Positions 11,212-21,903 are shown, counted from the first letter of the stretch. The stretch: 64,000 nucleotides of DNA from Muricea muricata (GCA_963855995.1 OY979716.1:85275042-85339041), one strand, 5' to 3'. Program-made: numbers and translations. The notes: a model not told the origin generated them from the sequence alone.

Positions 11212-11966
11212 CTACAACTGAATAAAAAAACACCATTACTTATCCATTCTATATAATTATGATCCATCTATATCATACAGCTATTATACAATGTGTGTTG
11301 GTAAAATTTTATTGCGTTGATAATTCTAACCTAAACGTATACCTTTGAGTGGCAATACACCCAGATGTGCCTTACTTTATTATTTTAGTCTGTCTAAAGC
11401 CCATTTTCCACCAGACCAGAATGGACCAAACACATTGCCACAGCATTTTTTCCCTGCTTCGCTTCGCACGAACAATATCATCAATGGAAAGTGGGCTTAC
11501 TGCCAGACGATTTTACTACTAAGGAAGTTTGCAGGGCAAAATGGCAAACAAATTTTGAGAAAGAAGTTGAAAAACTAAACAAAAGGGGGTAATTTTCAGA
11601 AAAAATATCAATGAAAAACCTTATGTACGGAAAATTTTTTGAGACCCCCCTCATCGCCAATATTTCCGGGAAAAATTTCTGAAGGACATTTTATATAATG
11701 ACAGGGCGGTGTACCCTTTCACCCTCCAAATGAAAACGTGCTAGCTTCGCCCCTGATTATACCATAGCACACGCAGGTTATCATTTTGAGGCCAGTGTGA
11801 ACGCCTGAACAGGTGTCTAGTTATCAATAAGAATTGATTTCAATACATTTCGTGCAGTAATACTGATATCTACAACTAAAATATGTATACTACTGGCTAG
11901 AAAAAAATACTGCATTTACCACATAAAATATCTTCACTACTGTATCTATGAAATATAACAACTTAC
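11212..11966. other. Intron of HECT copy 1
   Basis: It contains a small inverted repeat (AAAGCCCATTTTCCA near 11397 against TGGAAAGTGGGCTT near 11487) and what looks like one end of a hAT-like MITE (GCTAGCTTCGCCCCTG ending near 11756). No gene is seen. Confidence 0.4.
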
Positions 11967-13151
11967 ATCTCATCTCCCTCCAAGAGAATTGGTGGAACTT
12001 CCCATATATCTTCAGCATTGTTTATATCATGGTTATCTAGAATTTGAATGATCGGTGCCTTATGCAATGCAGCAAATATGGCCATCTCGCCAAACCGATC
12101 ATCAGCTACTGCCATGTTCACCAGTGCTCGATCTACCAAAGTGACTGGTAAACTTGGATCCAAACTTGGCATATTACATGAAGATAGAGTAAAATGGGCA
12201 GGGTATGGACTAAGTGATCCCACCCAGTCAGATGCTGGAGATCAAACAGGATAACGGAAATCTGCGAGTCTTCACCCCAAGTGTTACGTGCCTTACAGAT
12301 ACTGTCACATGTGGCTCATTCATGTCTGGTTCATGAACAACCTTTGCTAATCTAGCTCTATGCAGGTCTTGTTCGTCTTTCACCTTGTCTTGTATGCTTT
12401 GAAGTTCTTTTCTTTTCTCGTTTTCCTTTTCTTGGTCCTTTGTCAATGACCGAAGGTATTCAACATCCTGTTGCTGGCGCAAGTTGCTTCTCTCTGACAC
12501 TGACCCAATTAAACCGCTGGTACGTCCATGCTCATGAAAAGCAGGGCGTAGTTCTTCTTCACTGTCACTGGATTCAAAGATATTTTCGATATCATCAACA
12601 GACTTTGTTAATAAATAAAGTCTTACTTTTGACAACTTATGTAATTTTACGTAATTCATCAAAGTGAAATCTCCATCTGTGATTTCGTCATATTTATAAT
12701 CGCCCAGTGACATTTTCATCCTGGAAGCATTTCCAAAAACACTTTTACCTTCAGGAAAGAAAACAAGCTTCATTTGTTCTAATATATCTGGTCTTGTCGA
12801 ATTTATTGGAACACTGATATCACGTGACCCGCCACCTTTGGACAGACGAACAGAAATATATTTGTTTTTGACCTTATCAAAATGTTGCCAACCAATTGAA
12901 ATCTTACGATGTGTTTTTTTAGGGTCTTCTTTAATCTCAGTTGTATTTTCTCCCTTGCTCTTGGATTTGCTCTTTTTTCTTGGTAACTTTGCTTTCAACG
13001 TTTGAAGAAGCTTTCTCTTCTTCTCATCCTGTTCTGCTTTGTTTGGTTTAGCTTCTACAAAGGCACGAAGAGCTAATACATCTCCTTTTCTTAATTTACC
13101 CACAGATTGCAGCTCTTCGTCATTAGCCATCTTTATGGCAGTAAAATCCAT
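11967..13151 (-). pseudogene. SAM(C-terminal half)-linker-UBX-like exon, copy 1
   Basis: The exon starts after CTCAG at 13152 with MDFTAIKMANDEELQSVGKL, which completes the SAM domain, and ends at a GTAAGT donor at 11966. In order it has SAM residues 1-35, a Lys-rich linker (KLPRKKSKSKSKGEN), a conserved fold around WQHFDKVKNKYISVRLSKGG, an acidic and charged helix (DQEKENEKRKELQS), and the UBX-like segment. The frame breaks between CLISSI and DWVGSL at about 12230. Comparison with the paralogous exon at 39936-41081 (MAALYDWAGSL) shows that two bases are missing. Confidence 0.8.
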
Positions 13152-14235
13152 CTGAGAGAAAAAATTAAGCCAATTAATATTTGATTTTATTATTGTTTCA
13201 CCATAGGGCCCATTTTGTATTTGAGTCTTACATACTTTGAATGTTCAGATCTTATTGGATTGTTCATTCCCTGCCACTTTGGCACTTTATAACACTCAGT
13301 CCTAATCAACTCTGGAATGAGAAATTTTAAGCCCTACTTCTCTGTTCAAATATTAAAATAGGCGTAGCAAATGTAGAGCACAGACTTTGTTTTCAGTTGT
13401 TTAAAAGAAGTTCAAAAAACATTCGTTGTTAACGAAAGTCAGAAGTTTAAGTTTGTATGTATACAATTATGTGGTGAAATGATGAGTTTATGTTTCTCCC
13501 CTGTGAGACGGGTTCTGTATACCCACTACCCACTGCTAATTATGCATATTCAACATGGATCCCTTGATACAGAATGTTGCCTAGCATTGACAAGATAAAA
13601 TACTTTTCGTGCTCAGTTTGTGGCACTAGTTTTATAGTAACTATATAAATTAGATACAGTTATACAGTAATTGTAGGAACTTTAAAAACTTCTACAAGCA
13701 TGCTACAAGACTGATACTAACACATTCTGTTATGAGAAGATATTGAGCAAACAATTAACACTTTTAAATATTTGTTGTCAACAACTTAATCAAAAATCAA
13801 TGGTTAGTCGTTGGTCCCAGCATTGCCACTTGGAAGGAAAGTTGCTTTTAAAAGAAAATTTTGGCCTTTGGAAGGAAATAGCATTTGGAAGAAAATTGGA
13901 ACAAATATTGTGATAAGGAGTTGTGATGGGAAATGAGAAGGAAATATTGTGATGGGAAATGAGAAGGAAATTCTATATTTCATCTTATAATTTCTACGAA
14001 TAAGGCAATTTTCACACAATTTTATGCAAAAATGCCGTAAATCAGCCTAGTTCCATGGCCTTTCACTTCCACCTTGCTATTTTAGGGTGGCTTTTGAAAA
14101 GGTTTCCAGGTTGACCAGGAATTTTCCAAAACGGACAGCCTGCAAATTGATGACAGCCTGTAACTTGCCTGTGCGTGGATGTACTGGAGCATCTAGGACA
14201 GGACCCCAGAATCCCTCTTGAGAATTCCTCAAGCT

Positions 14236-14405
14236 GCTCCATTTACTGTTTGGAGTACTCCGGATTTTTGGAATACTCCAATGATCACACCGTACATGGT
14301 CACACAACTGTTCTGGCCGCCCCCACTTTTGAGTGACCAATTTTGGTTCGATCCTATCAGTGTTTCGAAAATTCATGGTACTCCAAACAGTAAATGGAGT
14401 AGCCT
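14236..14405. repeat. Foldback/MITE-like inverted repeat
   Basis: CTCCATTTACTGTTTGGAGT near 14237 is matched by its complement ACTCCAAACAGTAAATGGAG near 14380-14400. The spacer contains further weak pairing. No target duplication was resolved. Confidence 0.7.
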
Positions 14406-15011
14406 GCCTATATCAAAATATCAACCCAACCTCACACCCAAGGTATTATTCTCAGACTCTGCATAGCATGATCCCCAGGGCTTTATTGTGTGCGTGTGTC
14501 TGTGTGTATATGTGCATGGGAGAGATGCAAGAAACAGTTATGGAATCTCTTCCTTGCACCCACGGTAAGGTAGCCCCCAATTATTATGCTTTTCTCTGTC
14601 CGGAGTGAAGATAAGCTGATTTTAACCAACAAAATACAGCATTATCTGCTATAAATTAACATAATGTGTTTCAACACCAGAGTTTAGAAGTCAATTTTGA
14701 TTAGAATTTGGAAGGAAAAATGAAAGGATATTTAGAGATTTTTGAAAGGAAATTTTGCAGAAAAAAAAAGGAAATTTTGGGAGGAAGGAAATTTTTTTGT
14801 GAGTGGAAACACTGGTTGGTCCATGACTGTCTTAATTTGTTTTGGTTGGGGTTTGTCTGTGAATATTAATGATATATTATACATATATTATTTTACAAGA
14901 ATTGCTTAAACTTTGCCCCTAGATTGTCAGGAATATCGTTTAAATCATCTCAAATTTCAAATTTCATGACGTTCAGACTCAAAATGAAGACTCTTTTTGA
15001 AAAGCATCGCC

Positions 15012-15092
15012 CCTAACAAGAACAGCAGCAACAACAACAGCAAAGCTCTGCAGTAACAACAACAGCAACAACAACAACAACAACATAGCTGC
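15012..15092. repeat. CAA/CAG trinucleotide repeat
   Basis: Two blocks of imperfect (CAA/CAG)n are separated by CAAAGCTCTGCAGTAA. They lie in an intron. Confidence 0.9.
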
Positions 15093-15308
15093 CAAGGTGC
15101 GAGACTGCATGTCTGAGACCTGCATTTCTATGGGGCTTCAGGGGCATGACCCCCCCCCCCCCACTTCCAGCATGTTGAGAGCACTTTTATGAAAACAACA
15201 TTACAAAGTTCGTGGTTAAAAAGGGGCTATGGTTGTAAGATACCTAAACAGTCTTACAGTTTGCGCTTGAAAATTACAATTGACTGTAACAACCTTTATT
15301 GAAATAGT

Positions 15309-15310
<2 letters not shown>

Positions 15311-15397
<87 letters not shown>

Positions 15398-15454
15398 GTA
15401 TATATATATATATATATTAATGTATATATATTAATGTATATATATTAATGTATA
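15311..15454. repeat. (TA)n array
   Basis: About 80 bp of near-perfect TA is followed by three TATATATTAATG-type units. It lies in the SAM intron, 20 bp from the donor of exon 2. Confidence 0.95.
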
Positions 15455-15474
15455 AAAACTCGATAAAACCCTAC

Positions 15475-15664
15475 CTTCTCATTGCGAAAACTTTCGCATA
15501 TTCTGATATCAACATCCCTTTCCCGTAAAAAGTTGTACACCTGTAAAGACAATCAATGAGCTAAATGTTGTTTTATGTTTTTATGCAGATATACCTTAAA
15601 GCAATGAATATTAATTCAATATAAATTGCTTTACCTGGTCGATTTCCGATTCGTTTGCCGCCAT
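15475..15664 (-). CDS. First two exons (SAM N-terminal half) of the SAM-UBX-HECT gene, copy 1
   Basis: Exon 1 (15664-15635, 30 nt) encodes MAANESEIDQ and ends CAG/GTAAAG. Exon 2 (15540-15475, 66 nt) lies between TTTACAG and GTAGGG and encodes VYNFLRERDVDIRICESFRN plus two residues. Both exons are whole codons, so the frame passes cleanly into the third exon at 13151. Together they give a SAM-like N-terminal half. The ATG lies within about 100 bp of the terminal repeat, which implies that the promoter is in the terminal inverted repeat region. Confidence 0.75.
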
Positions 15665-15745
15665 GCTGTTTGTTGTTCGATTTTGACAAAAAAGACTGGA
15701 AAATATAATCAGTTTGAAGAAAATGTCGTGAAAAATCAGAAAGTA

Positions 15746-15983
15746 GGGCGACTTTAAAAAAAAAGTGGGGCAACTTTGTAAAAAAAGTGGAGCGACTTTG
15801 TAAAAAAAGTGGGGCGACTTTGTAAAAAAAGTGGGGCGACTTTGTAAAAAAAGTGGAGCGACTTTGTAAAAAAGTGGAGCGACTTTGTCCACGAAAAAAA
15901 TTGGGGCGACCACTTGAAAAAGTGGGGTGACTAAATAAGGCGCGATTAAAAGTGGGGCGACATGGCCCTTCAGAACCACCGTA
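15746..15983 (-). repeat. Right terminal inverted repeat with seven 22-bp subterminal repeats
   Basis: It ends GGCCCTTCAGAACCACCGTA, the complement of the left end. Inside lie seven copies of a unit close to GTGGGGCGACTTTGTAAAAA (15746-15890) that differ mainly as GTGGAGC or GTGGGGC. The left end has about two clear copies, so the array length is asymmetric. Confidence 0.9.
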
Positions 15984-16480
15984 CGAAACAGTGTCAGTGG
16001 CGCAACAGCTAGATTTGGCCATCAAATTTTCATCAAACGACAGCAAAAGTCATCAACCAAACTACTGCAAGCTCGACCGCAGGTAGATATCAACCTGAAT
16101 TGCAGTCAACTATTATCACCCAGATGATGGCAAATATAGAAATATTGACCGAAAAAGTCAACCAGCTGTCAGACAACATGACCAGAGTAAATGCGGTTGC
16201 CTCAAGAATTCCCCCACAGCCATGACCCAGGGCATGTTTCCGTTGCGGCAATCAAGACCACATTGCTTGAGAATGTTGGAATCCATCTCGTGCCAGAACA
16301 GAACATCGACAGCGCGAGACGGAAAATTATCGTTTCGTTTGTGGGCAAATTGGATATTTTGCTTGTCAATGCCCGAATAAATTCCAGTCCCCAGCAGCGC
16401 ATCAACAGAAAAACTACAACGGGTCGACCTGCTATTAGGCCGCCAGTCTACCTGCAATGATATGGCCTTACCAATACATT

Positions 16481-18464
16481 GTGTTCAACCGACCGGAGTT
16501 TTTATCGAAGCACATATTGAGGGACGTGAGCAAAAATGTTTGGTAGATGCAGGAGCCTCTGTATCTTTAGTAAGTCGTCAATTGGTCCCTGGTCCTTTGA
16601 CACCATCTTCTCTGAAAGCACGATGAATCGGCGGTGAAGAACTTCAAGTTCTAGGTCAACCAAAACTACAGTTCCAGTTGGGTAAGGACACATTTGTTCA
16701 TTCGTTTGTTGCGCTTGGCATGACTAATACTTGTATTTTGGGTGCTAACTTTCTAAAAGCTAGCAAAATGCTGGTCGACATAGGAAATTCGAAGTTGTCC
16801 TGGCCGGGTGGTAACGTGCCACTAGTTGTAGAACTTACAGCTCCATCAGTCAATAAGTTGAGTGTCTTATTGGAGAATTATGTGGATGTGTTTGTCAACG
16901 ATCCGAATGATCCATTGGGTTGTACTCGAGACACAGAACATTCGATTAACATGGGAGACAGTCAACCAATCAAGCAACACGCCTACCGAATCCCTGTACA
17001 CCTCCAAATCATTGTTGATCAACAAGTTGCTGATATGCTAGAGCGAGGTCTCGTTAGATCAAGCACTAGCCCCTGGTCATCACCAATGGTGTTAGTGCAG
17101 AAAAAGGATGGAAATTATCGGTTTTGTGTAGACTTTCGTCGGGTAAATTCAGTGACGAAGGATGTGCAACCAATGCCATGAATCGATGACATTCTCGATC
17201 AGTTGGGCGGAGCAAGATGCTTTAGTACACTTGATCTTGCATCTTGCTATTGGCAGGTCCCGTTACGAGAGGAAGACAGGGAGAAAACAGCATTCTCGGT
17301 TGTGGTGAACCATCACGAGTTTACAGTCATGCCTTTTGGTCTGACCAACGCTCCTGCCACTTTCCAACGTATGATGAGCACCATCCTGAAGGGAGTGAAA
17401 GGATGTCTAGTTTTCTTGGATGACATCATCATATTTGCTAATACGTGGGAGGAACATCACCCTACTCTTGAGGAAGTCCTCCAAGGGGTCTGAAACTGGT
17501 CAGCTGGCAGCTGGTCTGAAATTCAAAAGGGAGAAGTGCCAGTTTGGGAAATCATCGGTAAAGTTTTTTGGTCATGTCATGTCTGCTCAAGGTACGGAGC
17601 CTGATCCCGAGAAGGTGAAAGCAGTGCAAGATTTTCCAACCCCAACCTCAGCAAGTGGAGTTCGGGGTGTTTTAGGCATGGCGTCTTGCTACAGGCGCTT
17701 TGTCAACAATTTTGCAGGTATCGCCACCCCTCTTCATGACCTCAGAAAAGGTCAACTGGAATTCTGCTGGTCACTTCAGGCTGACAAGGCTTCCACCACT
17801 TTGAAGCATCACCTTTGCTCTACACCAGTCCTCGCCTTGCCAAATTTTTTTATACCTTTTACCATCTACACGGACGCCAGCGATGTGGGCCTGGGCGCGG
17901 TATTAGCCCAACGCATTGGTCGAGAACATGTTATTGCCTATGCCAGTTGCACTTTAACATCTGCAGAAAAAAACTATTTAACTACTGAGAAAGAATGCTT
18001 AGCAATTGTTTGGTCAGTTAATTATTGGCAGACTTATTTACTTGGAAAATCATTTGATGTCGTGACGGATCACCAGTGTCTCGCATGGCTTCAGAGACTC
18101 AAGGAATGGAAAGGTAGATTGGCAAGGTGTCCTGTCCTTACAGGAATACCAGTTCCAAATAAAGCATCGCCTAGGAAGAAAAAATGGGAATGCGGATGCT
18201 CTCTCTCGTTTTCCAGCAAAGACGAAAGTGGTACATCAGAATCGGTTGAAGAGGGTAGAGAGTCATTCGAATTCAGAACTACTCAACATCAATGAGCTCA
18301 ATGAGCCGGTGATAACTCATCATGTGGAAGAACAGTTAACTGTACCTCAAGAGACACCAACTATTGTTAGAGGGCTGCGTCGTTCGACTCGTGTACGTCG
18401 ACAGCCGGATCAGTATCAAGACTTTACTTCAGAAAATGTCGAGGTCGAGGACGCTCTCTTTTAA
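16481..18464 (+). pseudogene. Gypsy pol: protease, reverse transcriptase, RNase H; integrase missing
   Basis: In order there is a retropepsin motif (LVDAGASVSLVS, about 16536), an RT fingers region (SPWSSPMVLVQKKDGNYRF, about 17070), the RT active site FLDD (about 17415) and an RNase H (TDASDVGLGAVLAQ, about 17870; TDHQCLAWL, about 18065). There are in-frame stops near 16624 and 17179 and frameshifts near 17490 and 18130. Just past RNase H the sequence passes directly to a basic tail (RRSTRVRRQPDQYQDF) ending at 18464, so the whole integrase is deleted and this copy could not integrate alone. Confidence 0.85.
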
Positions 18465-18476
18465 AGGAGGAATTAG

Positions 18477-18683
18477 TGTAGTATATAGACCTCTGACCTT
18501 TTCGTGATGATTAAGTTCGTTGACAAATTATGGTAACACTACACAGTAACATTATATCCTAGGAATAGACATGTAGACATATGGAAGGCGTGTTTTGTCT
18601 GGGTTTTGTAGTTTATGTGTAAATATATGAGAGACTTTATGAATAATTATTGAAACGTGTTTGGTGTTTTCATTGATATTACA
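18477..18683 (+). repeat. Gypsy 3' LTR (207 bp)
   Basis: It is the same length as the 5' LTR, with TGTAG start and TTACA end. It is preceded by a polypurine tract and followed by the second GTTT. Confidence 0.9.
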
Positions 18684-18988
18684 GTTTAAAAGATTATTTA
18701 TATTATCTGCTCCAAAAGTTGCACATATGCAGCAGTTCCATGGCATTTTAAACAATACCGAATAATGCTGAGTTTATATTATGTCGATTTTCCCCACAAC
18801 GTCATTTTTTACCGGAGAAGTTTTGTCGGCCAATGTTGTTAATCAATCAGCATGCTTGTAGTTATCATCCACCAATAAGTGATGGCGAGATATATTCTGA
18901 TGCGAAAGCATGCGGCTTGCTGCTCGTAATTTTTCTTCGCCTTTGACTTGCCGTCTATAGTATTAATGCAGTTTTTGTTTAAAGGAGA

Positions 18989-19153
18989 ATGGATTTTTGG
19001 AATGAAATCCCAACCTTTACAACAAATGAAAGGATTATTTCTGATCATGTCGCGAAGCTGCAAAAAGAATGTTCACGCCCACTTGGCAATCAAGATATGG
19101 TGAAGGTGAAAAATCTAACGGTTGTTACGAATACAGGAGAATACAAATATTAA
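18989..19153 (+). CDS. Small ORF of unknown function (54 residues)
   Basis: It starts MDFWNEIPTFTTNERIISDH and ends with TAA at 19151-19153. The stretch HVAKLQKECSRPL is helical and the ORF lies 280 bp upstream of the coiled-coil ORF at 19433, on the same strand. The two may be parts of one degenerate gene. I do not recognise it and no splice sites are decisive. Confidence 0.3.
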   Translation: MDFWNEIPTFTTNERIISDHVAKLQKECSRPLGNQDMVKVKNLTVVTNTGEYKY

Positions 19154-19432
19154 CCAAGCTATTGCCAGTCAAAGAGTTGGTTGACAAATTTCCACTGCTG
19201 TTTTTTTTAAGTGGTTAACAATATATAGTGCATGGTTGGCATTTTACTAATTCACCAAATTTGAAAAGTTTGACTGCGTGCTCTAAAGTTATTTGAGATA
19301 CAGTCTAACCTCTTTTAAGTCGCCCTCTATTAAGCAGCCACACTTCATTGAGTGGCCAAATGTCAAAGCCCCAAAAGTATTTATGTATTATTAAGGTAAC
19401 ACCTGCAGGGCATCTTAGAGCGGTTCCAAATA

Positions 19433-20314
19433 GTGTTTTTTATTATTTATAACCTCTTACAACACGACGCTAAAATATGTGAATTAGAATCAAAATTAAC
19501 ATCCTTACAAAACTGTTGGAAGGTCGAACTCGAAAGACAGCGTAGTACGTGCGATGACTACGAACTTGAAGTAAATGTTGTTAAAAAACAGATGCTGGGG
19601 TTAACTAAAGATGTTGAAAGTTTAAAGTCTAAAATTCAAGAAATAAATCATAGTACAGTAGATTTCCTGGGGGAATTAGAGCGAACGAATGTTGGAACTA
19701 ATAACGGGAATAAATAAGCAGCATACAAACTTAGTAATGGATGATAATGCAGTAAGAATCGAAATGTCATTTCAGGCAACAGAAGTGAAGCAACTGAAAA
19801 CAATGCTGAGACTGGGAAGCAATGCTCCTTCTTTAATGTAGTTGCCTATGTTGCAGGCTTTGCGGCTCAGTCATTGCAAGCTGAACAACATTTGTCTTTT
19901 GGACCTTCAAATTATTCTGCTGGCATAGCCCAAACAATGAGTATAAATAGAGAGGCAGTGTCTGAGCTAGAAACGGAACATGCAGATGTAGAGTTTGTTG
20001 GCATCCGCAAGTTGAGTATTAAATGTGATTATCTTGGAGGGGTCAAAGAGGGTGTCAATGAAGAGAAGATTAGACAGTTTATGGAGAATAAAGGCGTTAT
20101 ACCGACATTTATCAGAATTCTGAAAAGTCGTCGAAAGGGAACAATTGCGATTCGCGTAAATGTGAAATATGAAATATTGATCAGGTATTTTTGGCCCACT
20201 GTGTCTATGCCAGACCATGGATATCTGGTTTTGGAATGCTTTTGGTGGATTTCATGTGACATAATATCCACTGGGGGTCAACTACAAATCGATACAGTCA
20301 TTGGAGGGAAATAA
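19433..20314 (+). pseudogene. Coiled-coil plus RNA-binding-like ORF1-type remnant
   Basis: A coiled coil (ICELESKLTSLQN to VESLKSKIQEINHS, 19433-19717) is followed in another frame by KEGVNEEKIRQFMENKGVIP and ILKSRRKGTIAIRVNVK (19874-20180). The nucleotides for a FWP...VYARPW-type ending appear only after another frame change near 20190. Coiled coil followed by a small alpha/beta fold and a FWP-x-G-V-YxRPW ending is the layout of ORF1-like proteins of invertebrate retroposons and some DNA transposons. The family assignment is by resemblance only. Confidence 0.4.
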
Positions 20315-21903
20315 TTTTTTACTGTGTGTTGAGCTTGTGTTTGGCAGCAAATATGTGCAATTTTGTGATATTTATTTACTCTAGTACAGCATAATCATCA
20401 ATATATTTTGTGTTGACCCACACCTAATGAAACCCAAGAATAGGCAAGTTTTATCATATACTATTAATGGTGAAATCTGTATTCACAGCTTCAATGCTAT
20501 GCAGATATGTATTTACTGGGGCTTGCACACCCCCCCCCCCCCCAGTCAAATGGGGTTCATAAGGGGTGCTACTTTCATGCTAAAGCAGAAAAATATGAGA
20601 TGCATAATAAAATACAAATTGATGATATGCTACAGTAATTTGAGTACTTTGAAATGCAGTAATTTGAAATACAATAACATCATTTTACTCTTGTAATTTT
20701 AAGGGCGAGTAACACACATGACTAAGAGTAACACAACTCAGAGAGTCAATGAGTAACAGAGCTGGCAGAGCACCCCCCCCCCCCCCCCTTACCAGATCAT
20801 GCTGGATCCATCTCTGATCCTATGCACATGTATATAGACGTATCAATGATGATTATGCTGCCATAATATATCTGATTTGGAAACATGTTTAAATTCGCTG
20901 CATCTCCGAATTTCAATATTGTAAACCCCATTATGCTATAATGCACCTTGCTTAAATTTTATTTTTCTAGTGCTATGTTAATGTGGAATATCTAGAATTT
21001 AATCATTTGGCTTATTAATTAAGTGGCAGAGCCTCACGATTGACTAATTAAACTAATCTTCAAAATTAAGTGGGCCAATGAGCTTAATGGATAAAATGCT
21101 ATATTCTCTCTATCAAGCCATTGGTCAAAGAGGCAATTATCATTTATAGGTATTTTCAGGATGTGTTTGCAGTGCGTCTGACAGCTTCTTGACATCAAGC
21201 CTGTAGCAACACATAATTGCAATTGCATCTCATGAGTAGAAATTGATCAAGATTTGTTAAACTGCACCTGTTCTAAAAAGGCAATTGGGCCTGTTGGGTG
21301 CTTACTAAATGGCAATTGCATACATATCAATCAAAACTCAATCAATCAGACTAACTTCTTAGAATACAATTTATTTACTCTCATCTTTCTGTCACTTCTT
21401 CATAGGTTCATCACTAACCTTATACCACTTAGTCTTCTCATAACGTCCACCAACATTTCCTCTAATAGCAGGTGCATAATCTGGCTGTGAGGCTATTGTT
21501 AAGTCATAACCAAATCCATATATGAAGCGGTTTTCATATCAAAAAGATCATTCGCTTGGCAACTAACATGTGTTTAAAGCACAATATTATGTCAACATTG
21601 AGGACATTATTTGTACTGTTAACCATGCCAACAATGACATGTGTATACGAACATTATGTGTAGAATCACATTATGTGTAGACGAGTGACATTACGTGTAA
21701 GAATCGCATTATGTGTATTGAAGATATTATGTCTGTTTTCGAGATTAGGGAATAATTATGTCACGAAAAATAATTATTCTAAAATATCTGGAATAATTAT
21801 AAGTTCTGAAAAAAAATGGCGAGAATCAGCCCGACTATAAATTTTACTGAATTAACGTTAATTATGTCATGGTTGATATTGTAGTCTCGCAATCGAATAA
21901 AAA
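20315..21903. other. AT-rich stretch with homopolymers and short repeats
   Basis: There is no gene. It contains poly-C runs at about 20529-20543 and 20773-20787. From 21640 to 21735 it has four or five imperfect copies of CATTATGTGTAGAAT, about 170 bp before transposase copy 2. These could be subterminal repeats of that element, but I found no matching inverted copy. Confidence 0.5.

Larger units (their letters stand above)
13152..15474. other. Large intron within the SAM domain of copy 1, filled with repeats
   Basis: No coding exon is seen. It contains GGAAGGAAATTTTG-type degenerate repeats (13830-13980 and 14700-14810), a foldback at 14236-14405, CAG/CAA repeats (15015-15090), a C-run and a (TA)n array. 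The same intron position in copy 3 holds the BEL element, so this intron tolerates insertions. Confidence 0.6.
9155..15664 (-). pseudogene. SAM-UBX-HECT ubiquitin-ligase-like gene, copy 1 (five exons)
   Basis: Minus-strand exons with GT-AG boundaries are 15664-15635 (MAANESEIDQ), 15540-15475 (VYNFLRERDVDIRICESF), 13151-11967, 11211-11073 and 10184-9155. The first three assemble a SAM-like domain (ending DEELQSVGKLRKGDVLALRA), a Lys/Ser linker, a conserved block around IGWQHF and KGGGSRDISVP, a charged coiled-coil stretch, and a UBX/ubiquitin-like fold (HVTVSVRHVTLGVKTRRFP then DWVGSLSPYPAHFTL). The last exon is a HECT domain. HECT enzymes pass ubiquitin from E2 via a catalytic Cys, and UBX domains usually bind p97/VCP. 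The start lies immediately inside the right terminal repeat. A 2-nt loss near 12230 breaks the frame inside the UBX part. Substrate and role in transposition are unknown. Confidence 0.8.
5228..15983. mobile_element. Composite IS3EU-like DNA transposon carrying a SAM-UBX-HECT gene, 10,756 bp
   Basis: The left end reads TACGGTGGTTCTGAAGGGCC and the right end is its exact complement over these 20 bases. The inverted repeats stay similar for about 130-150 bp. The 6-bp target CGAAAC is present at 5222-5227 and 15984-15989, which also rejoins the interrupted gag frame. Inside are a plus-strand integrase-fold transposase (5501-6765) and a minus-strand five-exon gene with SAM, UBX-like and HECT parts (15664 to 9155). 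The two are arranged tail to tail with both promoters next to the terminal repeats. A 6-bp duplication and an IS3-like DDE enzyme suit the IS3EU group as I remember it. Both genes are broken in this copy. Confidence 0.9.
4752..16460 (+). pseudogene. Gypsy gag region, interrupted by the composite transposon
   Basis: The gag-like frame begins around 4752 (MATSNISSVALP), shifts frame near 4785, and then runs open through EFWLWKYELCAEANEWKED and a helical region typical of retrotransposon gag to 5227. The composite transposon then interrupts it. The frame resumes after the second copy of CGAAAC at 15984 (SVAQQLDLAIKF) and reaches CCHC-type zinc-knuckle remnants around 16235-16375, with stops inside. 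The nucleocapsid region thus lies on the far side of the insertion. Both the frameshift and the stops show the copy is defective. Confidence 0.75.
4525..18683 (+). mobile_element. Gypsy-type LTR retrotransposon, split by a 10.76-kb DNA transposon
   Basis: Two 207-bp LTRs (4525-4731 and 18477-18683), both starting TGTAGTATATAGACC and ending TTGATATTACA, bound the element. GTTT at 4521-4524 and 18684-18687 is a 4-bp target duplication. A candidate primer-binding site (TTGGTGCCATGACC) follows the left LTR and a purine tract (AAAGGAGGAATTAG) precedes the right one. The internal order gag, protease, RT, RNase H is Gypsy-like, but no integrase is present. The LTRs differ by about a dozen substitutions plus small indels, so the copy is older than the BEL element in this window. 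A composite DNA transposon (5228-15983) sits in the gag region. Confidence 0.9.

Noticed and set aside
15573-16046. Minus-strand ORFs with repeated FFTKSPHF-type residues
   Set aside because: They translate the 22-bp subterminal repeats of the right terminal repeat.
21254-21490. 78-residue ORF before transposase copy 2
   Set aside because: No domain, promoter or splice evidence. Composition matches surrounding AT-rich DNA.
21640-21735. A CRISPR-like direct-repeat array
   Set aside because: The CATTATGTG units are too short, degenerate and irregularly spaced, and the genome is eukaryotic.
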